Assembly (NCBI GenBank): GCA_964371055.1
Contig: CAYJLF010000004.1
Span: forward strand, 186,001-250,000
Direction of reading: 5' to 3'
DNA length: 64,000 nucleotides
Source of the DNA: CAYJLF01 sp964371055
GTDB lineage: Bacteria; Eisenbacteria; RBG-16-71-46; CAIMUX01
Part shown: in pieces, positions 33,261 through 41,054 of the stretch
How the letters are laid out: each line of letters starts with the position of its first letter
Position numbering within the stretch: position 1 is the stretch's first letter
Program-made: the position numbers and the translations under genes
Notes under the pieces: generated by a model
Databases searched by the model: none
The model's input: only the letters and a program-made list of their open reading frames with translations
Told to the model about the DNA's origin: nothing

Positions 33261-33665
33261 GGCGTGCTGCTCCCTCCCGACCGACCCCGGGCCGCAACCG
33301 GACGGCGCAGCGGGACCTGTGCTCTCCGTTCCGTCTCCGCCGCCCGATCCTGGTCATCGACTTCCCGCTCTGGCCGACGATCGAACGAGCTACTCTACCG
33401 GGCGCTGTCGTCTCTGTCCAGACGCGCCCCCGTCCTCTCCGCGGCCCGCCGGGTGTTCCCCCCTGGTTGTGGAACGAATCCCTGGGATGTTTTGTCTCCC
33501 GGAGGCCTTGGGCCGAGTCTCTTCCGGGCCGGCGTGTCCGATCGACGTCCTCTGGATCTGTAGACGTTCAGTATCCGGGTCAACCGTCGACGCCGAGGGT
33601 GTAGCCGGTCGGAGAACCCGCGGCTGGACCCGACCGTGGCGCGGGGATGGCGGTAGGAAGTTGGT
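33261..33665. other. 405-base intergenic region flanking the transposase gene
   Basis: No gene is evident. A minus-strand promoter candidate lies at 33392-33420. The part from about 33440 to 33665, next to the transposase 3' end, is where an insertion-sequence terminus would be expected, yet I find no convincing terminal inverted repeat matching 34914-35030. Confidence 0.5.
33392..33420 (-). promoter_or_regulatory. Sigma-70-like promoter for the TerB-like/DUF72 pair
   Basis: On the minus strand TGGACA (33420-33415) and TAGAGT (33397-33392) are spaced by 17 bases, some 130 bases upstream of the ATG at 33260. Visual match only. Confidence 0.4.
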
Positions 33666-34913
33666 TCAGAACGCGTAGCGCAGATTGTGGGTGGCCTGCC
33701 GATCCCCCAGGGCGAGCGTGCGGACCCTTCGCCAGTAGTATTTCCACCAGACGCCGGGAAGCAGGTGGCGCCGGGGAAAGTACCGCTCGCGAAACAGATC
33801 GTCCCAGTGGAGGCGCCGATCGAGGATCCCGGCGCGCATGGCGGCGGTCTCCCCCGGTTTCTTCTCCCGCCGTGACTTGATGTAGTTGCGCCAGACGGTG
33901 AAGAGGGCGAGGCGCTCGATCATGGCCTGGCGCCTCTTGCTGAAGGCGATGGTCTCTCGGCGGTGATTGGCTCCGTGGTGGCGGAGGAGCAGATCGGCGA
34001 GGTTGACGGGGAAGAGGGGGTTGGCTCGAGAGCGCGGGTCGGTGGAGGGGGTGACGAGGCGGTGGAGGCGGAGGTGGGGGTACTCACGGTGCAGTCGAGA
34101 GAAGGAACGTCCGTAGGCCGGGTGATCGTCGCTGTGGAACCAGGTCTCGGGGCGGGCGGTCCGGGCCGGATTTGCCTTCATCTGCTTCACCACGACGCGG
34201 AGGAGTTCCAGGATCCCCTCTTCCACCGCCTTCGGATCCGGCCTTCCCAGGGTGGCTTCCAACTCTGCCCGCCGAACCTTCTGCGCCGGCGTCATCGTTC
34301 CCTTGCGGCGCAACGGGCTGTCGGTGAAGTGGTAGAGGAACCAACTCTGGTGACCCGCCGCGAGGTTGAGGTGGCAGGGGAAGAACTGGGAGTACTCGAA
34401 GGTCTCGAAGCCGTCGAAGGCGATCGGCTCGGTGATGACCTTTCCCTCCAGGATCTGGCGGTGGAAGAGCAGACAGTGTCTTCCGGCGCGGGCGAGGTGT
34501 CGGGCGACGGTGGGATGGGAGGTGCCAAGTTCCCGGGCGATCTGTCGGAGTCCCGCGCCGGCGATGGAGAGAGAAGCGATGCGCGGGAAGAGGTCGGGGC
34601 GGTGGAGCCAGTAGGTGGTCTGGAAGGTTCGGGTGGAGAACCGGCGTTGGCAGTGGCGGCAGCGGAAGCGCTGGATCCGTCGTCCTTCGGAGGCGTTCCA
34701 CTCCTTGCCGTCGCGGACATACTTCCAGGCCGGGTCAGGTTGATAGAAGGTGCAGTTCCGGTTGGGGCAGTGAGGAGGATGGAAGAGACGCGGGCGTCCG
34801 GGCCTGCGGCGAGCCGAGGTGCGATGCCGCCACGGAGCCGCGCTCCGGACCGCGGAGCACGTTTTCTCCGGAAGTGCCGCCGCCGGACCGGGGTTGTGTC
34901 GTGGAGTCGTCAC
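33666..34913 (-). CDS. IS1-like DDE transposase or domesticated derivative
   Basis: 415 residues. The N-terminal ~110 residues carry a zinc-ribbon pair (CPNRNC, FRCRHCQRRFSTRTF) and an HTH-like region (LRQIARELGTSHPTVARHLARAG), as in IS1-type transposases. The catalytic part shows IAFDGFETFEY (first Asp), FHSDDHPAYG (second Asp) and, downstream, ANPLFPVNLADLLLRHHGANHRR...FSKRRQ with acidic candidates. The C-terminus is very basic. Start is GTG 34913 with only a weak Shine-Dalgarno, so the true N-terminus could be shorter. Terminal inverted repeats and target duplications were not found by eye, so it may be a degraded insertion sequence or a captured gene. It is divergent from the A2M gene. 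Confidence 0.78.
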   Translation of the reverse strand: MTTPRHNPGPAAALPEKTCSAVRSAAPWRHRTSARRRPGRPRLFHPPHCPNRNCTFYQPDPAWKYVRDGKEWNASEGRRIQRFRCRHCQRRFSTRTFQTTYWLHRPDLFPRIASLSIAGAGLRQIARELGTSHPTVARHLARAGRHCLLFHRQILEGKVITEPIAFDGFETFEYSQFFPCHLNLAAGHQSWFLYHFTDSPLRRKGTMTPAQKVRRAELEATLGRPDPKAVEEGILELLRVVVKQMKANPARTARPETWFHSDDHPAYGRSFSRLHREYPHLRLHRLVTPSTDPRSRANPLFPVNLADLLLRHHGANHRRETIAFSKRRQAMIERLALFTVWRNYIKSRREKKPGETAAMRAGILDRRLHWDDLFRERYFPRRHLLPGVWWKYYWRRVRTLALGDRQATHNLRYAF

Positions 34914-35064
34914 ACTCCGGAGAGGGAGCGAGAACCGTACCGCGGAAGAGGAAAGGAACCCGGCGGGATTACCGCCAGGACAACTTCAGCGGGAGCCGCC
35001 AGATACCCGCCAGGATCCCAGAGGTGAGTGCCACAACCGTCCCGCCTCCCCGGCCTTTCCTTCT

Positions 35065-35094
35065 TTGGCCTCCAGGCCCCGGCTTTGCGATACT
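35065..35094 (+). promoter_or_regulatory. Sigma-70-like promoter for the A2M/PbpC operon
   Basis: TTGGCC (35065-35070) and GATACT (35089-35094) with an 18-base spacer, about 35-40 bases before the GTG at 35136. It argues against the upstream in-frame ATG at 35028 as the start. Visual match only. Confidence 0.4.
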
Positions 35095-35135
35095 TCCGGA
35101 CGGCCGAAGAGACAGAGCCGAAGGAGGTGGATGCC

Positions 35136-38100
35136 GTGCCGAGACCTACGCTGATCGCCGGCGCCGACGCGCGCCGTTCCGCTCGCTCCTCGATGGACCC
35201 GCGCGCCCGAGCGCACCATCCCCGACTCGGCGCGGGCGCGTCCGCTCTCCTCCGCCTGGCCGGAGTCTGCGTCCTTCTGACCAGCCCCTCGCCCGTGGCA
35301 CGCGGCGACTCCGGACCCCCGGGCGACACCCGCGCTCTCGAAGTGATCCTCGCCGGTCCGCGGGGCGAAGAGGCCGATCTCTACTCGATCGACGTCTCCT
35401 TCAGCGAGCCGATGGTGCCCCTCGGCGAGCGGGGGCGGCGCGCGAACGACGGCCCGCTCCGCATCGCGCCACCCCTCCGCGGACACTTCACCTGGCTCGG
35501 CACGACGACCGTCAGTTTCCTCCCGGAGAGGCCCGTTCCGCCGGGCACGCAGCTGACCTGCACGATCCCGCGGGGCACGAAGAGCCTGGCCGGACGCACC
35601 CTCGCCGCCGAGTTCTCCTGGACGATCGAGGTCGGTCGGCCCCGGCTGCTGCGTTCGCTCCCGGCCCTGCCCCGGGCTTCGCGCCCCGATGCAGAGCCTG
35701 GACCCGGCGGGGCCCATCCGCCCGAGGAGCCGCTCCTTCTTGCCTTTGATCGCGCTCCCGATCCGGCCGGCATGGCGGAGATCCGTCTGGAGGGTCCCGA
35801 CGGAGCGGTGCCTATGGGCGTCGTTCCGGTCACGTCTGATCATCTGCTCGCCCTCTTCGGACGAGAGGCCGATCGCAACCGGCAGGCTGCGATCGTGGTG
35901 CTGCAGCCGGCGCAGGCGCTCGCCCCGGAGGCACCGTATCGCCTCGTCATCCCGGCCGGACTCCTCTTCGTCGGATCCGACCTGCCGCTGGGGACCGAGA
36001 CGACCATTCCCTTCACCGCCGTCGGCCCGCCCAGCGTGACCGGGGTAGAGGCGACCGAACAGGGGCTTCTCGTCCACTTCGACAATCCCGTCGACCCCGA
36101 CTCGGTCCTGGCCCGCGTGGAGATCACACCCCGCCCGCGCCACCTCGAGGCCGAGCACGACTGGGGCGATCGGAAGACCGTCCGGCTGGCGGGTCCCTTC
36201 CGCGCGGGGGAGACCTATCGGGTGCGGATTGCCGCCGGCCTCCCCGATTTCTTCGATGGCCGGACCTCGTCGCCGTTCGACGGCACGGTGCTCATGCCGC
36301 ACGCCGCGCCGGAACTCACCATCTTTCCGCCGACTGGAATCGTATTGCCCGATCCGACGCCGTTCACGCGGATCACCGCGCGTAATACCGGGCCGGTCCG
36401 GATCCGCGCCACCTGGATCACGAGCGCGGAGATGCCCCGCTACTTCGACCGAGGCGAGGACGGTACGCGCCAGCCGACGGGATCGTCGGCCAAGCCTTCG
36501 GCGCCGATGCCTTGGGAGAGTCGCTGGGTCACCCTTCCCCTCTGGGACGAGCCGACGCAGCATCCCGACTCGATCTTCACCTGGGAGCGCGCCTTGGCGC
36601 GGTTCACGCCGCGTCCCGCCGGCGCGCACGCGCTCCTGATCGAGGTCGAGGCCGCGCGGCGCTTTGCCCGGGTCGAGGAGTGGGAACCCGACACGCTGCA
36701 CGATGCGGCGTTGCTGCGGGTCGCGTCCGCGGGGATCTCCTGCACGCTGGGGCAGGACTCGGGCCTCCTCTGGATCACCGATCTTCGGAGCGGCCGTCCG
36801 GTGGCCGATGCTCTCGTCTCGCTCTGGGCGGCACCCGACCCGATCGGAGAAGCGCTCCCGCTCTGGCGCGGCCGCACTGACGAGGAAGGGCTGGCCTGGA
36901 CGCCGGGTCGACGGCTGTTGCGCGCGCGTGGAGTCCCCATCCTTGCCCGGGCGGAGACGGCGCAGGGGGTCTCGTGGCTGGAGTTGGAGCGGTGGTGGGG
37001 CGACGATGAGCCGCTCGTGTCGGCCGCGACTCCCCCGGCGCCGCGCGAAGCCGACACCGGCCACCTCTTCACCGACCGTGCGATCTACCGTCCGGGAGAG
37101 ACGATTCGCTGGAAGGCCTACCTGCGGACCAACGACGCTTCCGGCCTGCACGCGGTACGCCCGACGCCGGTCCGTGCGCGCTTGCGCCTGCGCGACCGCG
37201 AGGTGATCTCCACGGCGACCCTCTCCGGGCCGGGGAATGCGGACGGTTCCTTCGAGATCCCCCCCGACGCGCCGACCGGAAACTTCGCGATCGATCTCGG
37301 GTTCGCCCGCTCCGACGGCCGGTCGCGGAACCTGGCCCGCGCGAACGTGTCGATCGAAGCGTTCCGCGCTCCGCGCTTCGAAGCGCGCGTCGAGGCGGAG
37401 CGGAACCGCCTCCTCACCGGCTCGACCGCCGTGGTGCGGGGACGCTTCGCCTACTTCGCCGGGGCGCCGCTGGCCGGACGGCCGGTCCGCTGGGTCGCGA
37501 TGCGACAACCGCTCCACCTGCAGATTCCCGGCTGGGATCGGTACTCCTTCGTCGACCAGCGGCCCGGCTGGGGATACGGCGGCGACTGGCTGGGGCCGAC
37601 GCCGATGCGGGAAGGGGTGGCGGTGGCCGACGCCAACGGACTTGTGCGGCTCGAACTGCCGCTGACGCTTCCTCCGGAGGAAGGTGACGCTCTCATCACG
37701 GTCGAGATGGAAGTAAGGGACCTCGCCGACCAGGCGGCGGCGGACCGCACGGGAATCGAACTACTCCGGACCGCGGCCCGCCCCGCCGTGCAGGCCGATT
37801 GGAGCGACGCCGCGGGACCCGGAGAGGCCGCCTGGCGCTGGGCCATCGTCGATACCGCCGGTCGCGCGGTACCGGATGTCGCCGTCCAGCTCGAGCTGCT
37901 GCGCCGTGAGTGGAAGACCGTACGGATCCGCCGCCTCGGCGGACGCTTCGACTACGAGAACACGGCGGTCGACTCGCTCCTCGCGAGCATCGCGGCCGTG
38001 AGCGGCCCCGAGCCGATCACGCAGAACTTCACGCTCGAGCGCGGCGGGCTCTACCTGATGCGCGCGCGGCTCCTCGCCGAGGATGGCACGCCGGTCTCCG

Positions 38101-41054
38101 CCTCCGACCTGCGGTACATCGAGGGGGAGGGCGAGACCTCGTTTCCACGCGAGACGGTGCAGTGGCTCGACCTCCAGTTCGATCGCGAGACGGCGGCATC
38201 CGGCGACACGGTGCGGGTCGTGATCCCGACCCCCGCCGGAGGGGCCGAAGGGCTTCTCCTCCTCGAAAGCGGCGGACTCCTGCGGGCCGAGAGACTGAGC
38301 CTGCACTCCACGCCGAGTCTCGCGGTGCCGATCGGTGCGATCGCACCGCCCGACCTCACCTTGACCGCTATCCTGGTCGGCCCGGATCGCGTGCCGGGCG
38401 ACGATGGCGGCGGCCCGCGTCGCGCCCTCCCCTACTTCGCGCGGGGTAGCGGCACGCTGCGGATTGAAGACGATGCCTGGCGGCTCAAGGTCGCGGTCGA
38501 GCCGAGCCGGCCGGTCGCCCTGCCCGGAGAGGAGCTCGAGGTGACGGTGCGCGTTCTCGATTCCGCCGGCCAGCCGTCGCCGGGCGAGGTGACGATCGCG
38601 GTGGTGGACGAGGCGGTTCTCGCGCTCGCCGCGGAGAGCGATCCCGATCCGCTCCATGCCCTTTTCACCTTCCGCGGATCAGGCACGCAATACGATGACA
38701 CCCGTTACCTGCTGCGGCTCCTGCCGGAGGAGGAGAAAGGATCGAGCTCGCCAGGTGGCGGCGGGGCCGAGGCGGCGGCCGCGATGGGGCGGCTTCGGAG
38801 CCGCTTCGACATCACCGCCTACTGGAACCCGTCGGTTCCGATCGGACCGGACGGCACGGCGACGATCCGCTTCCGTCTCCCGGATGCCCTGACGCGCTAT
38901 CGGATCCGCGTCACGGCCGCATCCGATCAGGGGCGGTTCGGCTATGGCGACGGGAGGATCCGCGTCGACCGTCCGCTCAGCGTCGAGGCGGCGCTCCCGC
39001 GCTTCGCTCGGGCGGGGGATCGCTGGAAAGTCGGTGCGTTGTTGCAGAACCGTACCGGCGCGCCGCTCCCCGTCCGCTTGAGTTGCCGCCTCGAGGGAGG
39101 TGAGCTCGAAGGCAAGAGCGGTTGGGACGGGACCCTCTCCGCCGGGGAGACCCGCCGCGTCGACTTCGACGCGCGGACTGTCGATCCCGGGATCTGCCGG
39201 GTCACGCTGAGCGCCACCTCCGACGGAACGGACGGGGCGCCGGTCCAGGACGCCGTGCGGCGTGACGTCGCGATCGAGTTTGCGGTGGAGCGGGTCACGG
39301 AGGTTGCCTTCGGCCGCGCCGCGCCGCGCGGCGAGGAAGTGTTGCGCCTCGACGATCCCGGCCTGGCCGGGTCGAGCCGTTTCACCGCACGGATTGCGCC
39401 CAGTCTTCTCTCCGAGTTGGATGACGCGGTCGGGTTCCTGATCGACTATCCACATACCTGCGTCGAGCAGATCTGCTCCCGTCTCCTGGGTCTCCTCGCG
39501 CACCAGGAACTGGCGGACAGGCTGCCGGCTGATACCCTGAGCGCGCCGGCGCTCCAGGCCGGTCTCACCGCCGGGTTGGCGGAACTGCACGCGCGCCTGG
39601 AACCGGATCGCTTCCGCATCTGGCCGCAGGGAGACGGGGGCCATCCTTACCTCGATGCCTACGCGCTCCTGACGCTCGCGCGGCTGCGCGAGGCGGGAGT
39701 TCCGGTCGCGGAGGAGCTCTTCAGCGGGGCGCTCGGGATCGCGCGCGGGCACGTCGAACGACGCGAGCATGAGCGGCGGCCCGCGATCGAGGAGGGCCGG
39801 ACGACCGAGGAGGGGGACGCACCGCCGTCACCGAACCGGGCGGATGATCTCGACGCTTTCCTCCTCTGGGCGCGCGCCGAGGCGAACGATCCACAACTGC
39901 GCGATGCCGAGTTCGAGCGATTCGCGCTCCGTCTCGGTGCGATGGAGGAGGCCGCGGAGTTCGCCTTTCTCCTGGGACTCGACCGTCACGCCGCGCATCA
40001 TGCCGACCGACCGGCGCTGCGGGCCTCGGCCGACGCCCGTGTCCGCCGGAGCCTCGAGTCGATCTCCGCCACGGTCACCGCGGCCGCCGGGACGGCACAA
40101 CTCGGAGGGCGCGACGCGGGCGGCCGGTATCCGTGGTCGTCTCATCCCGCGGATCGGGTTCGCGTGCAGGCGCTCGGCCTCCTCCTGATGGCACGCGCCG
40201 CCCCGGACCACCCGCTCCTCCCTCGACTGGCGCAGGGACTGATCGAGGCGCGGCGACACGGGCGCTGGGCCAACACGCACGAGAACGCTCTCGCGCTGGA
40301 AGCAATGCGCGCTTACGCCGCCCGGCTGGAAAGACTGCAGCTTCCGCTGCAGGGGAGGATGGTGCTCGGACTCAACACGACGGAGGGGCTCCGCTTCGAC
40401 GAGGGGGCGATGCGGCCGCGCTCTTTCACCTACACGCTGCCGGAACTCGCCGGACTGCGTCGGACCGATCCGAAGAGGGGTGAACTGCCGGTGCGCTTCG
40501 AGACCGACGGCCGCGGCACTCTGTACTATCAGCTCCGCCTGGATCGCTTCCGGCCGGCGCTGGATGCCCCCCCCGCGGAGGAAGGGATGATCCTCCTGCG
40601 GGAGTGGATCGACGCGAAGACCGAGCGCCCGGTCAAGACCTTGCGGCGGGGCGGAAGCTACTGGGTGCATCTCGCGCTCGTCGTCCCGCGCGCGATCGAC
40701 TTTCTCCTCCTCGAAGATCCGCTGCCGGCCGGAGTGGAAGCGATCAACCTTCGTCTGCAGACGACGGCGCGTTTCGGCGCAGGGGCCAACCCACCGCCGA
40801 TCTCCGGGAACCCGACCGACGCCGCCGGCTGGGACTCGACCGGCGGCCGGCAGCTGCGGGTTCAGCACCACGACCTCCTCGACCAGGCAGCTCGCTTCTA
40901 TGCTGACGACGTTTCAGCCGGTGTCTATCACCTCTACTATCCGGTCGCCGCCACCACCCCGGGGGTCTTCGGCGTGCCGGGGGCGCGCGCGGAGCTTCTC
41001 TACGAACCGGAGGTTTATGCCGTCTCGGGCGCGGAACGCGTCGTCGTCGAATAG
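35136..41054 (+). CDS. Bacterial alpha-2-macroglobulin family protease inhibitor
   Basis: 1972 residues, longer than E. coli YfhM (~1650). MG-like beta domains fill the first ~1300 residues; the A2M signature WNPSVPIGPDGTATIRF precedes the thioester domain, in which YPHTCVEQICSR holds the Cys-x-Glu-Gln thioester (Cys near 1442). A receptor-binding-like domain ends the protein. It traps attacking proteases covalently in the periplasm. The thioester domain contains a charged insertion near EHERRPAIEEGRTTEEG. The GTG start follows AAGGAGG and gives a ~70-residue leader with a hydrophobic signal (LLRLAGVCVLLTSPS); an internal ATG at 35193 would give a shorter, more usual signal. No clear lipobox is seen. 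PbpC follows with which it is classically paired. Confidence 0.93.
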   Translation: MPRPTLIAGADARRSARSSMDPRARAHHPRLGAGASALLRLAGVCVLLTSPSPVARGDSGPPGDTRALEVILAGPRGEEADLYSIDVSFSEPMVPLGERGRRANDGPLRIAPPLRGHFTWLGTTTVSFLPERPVPPGTQLTCTIPRGTKSLAGRTLAAEFSWTIEVGRPRLLRSLPALPRASRPDAEPGPGGAHPPEEPLLLAFDRAPDPAGMAEIRLEGPDGAVPMGVVPVTSDHLLALFGREADRNRQAAIVVLQPAQALAPEAPYRLVIPAGLLFVGSDLPLGTETTIPFTAVGPPSVTGVEATEQGLLVHFDNPVDPDSVLARVEITPRPRHLEAEHDWGDRKTVRLAGPFRAGETYRVRIAAGLPDFFDGRTSSPFDGTVLMPHAAPELTIFPPTGIVLPDPTPFTRITARNTGPVRIRATWITSAEMPRYFDRGEDGTRQPTGSSAKPSAPMPWESRWVTLPLWDEPTQHPDSIFTWERALARFTPRPAGAHALLIEVEAARRFARVEEWEPDTLHDAALLRVASAGISCTLGQDSGLLWITDLRSGRPVADALVSLWAAPDPIGEALPLWRGRTDEEGLAWTPGRRLLRARGVPILARAETAQGVSWLELERWWGDDEPLVSAATPPAPREADTGHLFTDRAIYRPGETIRWKAYLRTNDASGLHAVRPTPVRARLRLRDREVISTATLSGPGNADGSFEIPPDAPTGNFAIDLGFARSDGRSRNLARANVSIEAFRAPRFEARVEAERNRLLTGSTAVVRGRFAYFAGAPLAGRPVRWVAMRQPLHLQIPGWDRYSFVDQRPGWGYGGDWLGPTPMREGVAVADANGLVRLELPLTLPPEEGDALITVEMEVRDLADQAAADRTGIELLRTAARPAVQADWSDAAGPGEAAWRWAIVDTAGRAVPDVAVQLELLRREWKTVRIRRLGGRFDYENTAVDSLLASIAAVSGPEPITQNFTLERGGLYLMRARLLAEDGTPVSASDLRYIEGEGETSFPRETVQWLDLQFDRETAASGDTVRVVIPTPAGGAEGLLLLESGGLLRAERLSLHSTPSLAVPIGAIAPPDLTLTAILVGPDRVPGDDGGGPRRALPYFARGSGTLRIEDDAWRLKVAVEPSRPVALPGEELEVTVRVLDSAGQPSPGEVTIAVVDEAVLALAAESDPDPLHALFTFRGSGTQYDDTRYLLRLLPEEEKGSSSPGGGGAEAAAAMGRLRSRFDITAYWNPSVPIGPDGTATIRFRLPDALTRYRIRVTAASDQGRFGYGDGRIRVDRPLSVEAALPRFARAGDRWKVGALLQNRTGAPLPVRLSCRLEGGELEGKSGWDGTLSAGETRRVDFDARTVDPGICRVTLSATSDGTDGAPVQDAVRRDVAIEFAVERVTEVAFGRAAPRGEEVLRLDDPGLAGSSRFTARIAPSLLSELDDAVGFLIDYPHTCVEQICSRLLGLLAHQELADRLPADTLSAPALQAGLTAGLAELHARLEPDRFRIWPQGDGGHPYLDAYALLTLARLREAGVPVAEELFSGALGIARGHVERREHERRPAIEEGRTTEEGDAPPSPNRADDLDAFLLWARAEANDPQLRDAEFERFALRLGAMEEAAEFAFLLGLDRHAAHHADRPALRASADARVRRSLESISATVTAAAGTAQLGGRDAGGRYPWSSHPADRVRVQALGLLLMARAAPDHPLLPRLAQGLIEARRHGRWANTHENALALEAMRAYAARLERLQLPLQGRMVLGLNTTEGLRFDEGAMRPRSFTYTLPELAGLRRTDPKRGELPVRFETDGRGTLYYQLRLDRFRPALDAPPAEEGMILLREWIDAKTERPVKTLRRGGSYWVHLALVVPRAIDFLLLEDPLPAGVEAINLRLQTTARFGAGANPPPISGNPTDAAGWDSTGGRQLRVQHHDLLDQAARFYADDVSAGVYHLYYPVAATTPGVFGVPGARAELLYEPEVYAVSGAERVVVE

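Noticed and set aside
33261..33665. Small proteins in the gap before the transposase
   Set aside because: Short frames there have no Shine-Dalgarno, family similarity or codon pattern supporting them.
33440..35030. Terminal inverted repeats of an insertion sequence around the transposase
   Set aside because: Only an 8-base TGGCGGTA-type match was found between the flanks, with no extension; not convincing.
35028..35135. ATG 35028 as the start of the A2M gene
   Set aside because: It lies upstream of the promoter candidate, lacks a Shine-Dalgarno and would put 36 odd residues before the GTG with AAGGAGG.
40900..41016. PbpC starting at the ATG near 40900
   Set aside because: It would overlap the A2M gene by about 155 bases and add residues with no resemblance to PbpC.
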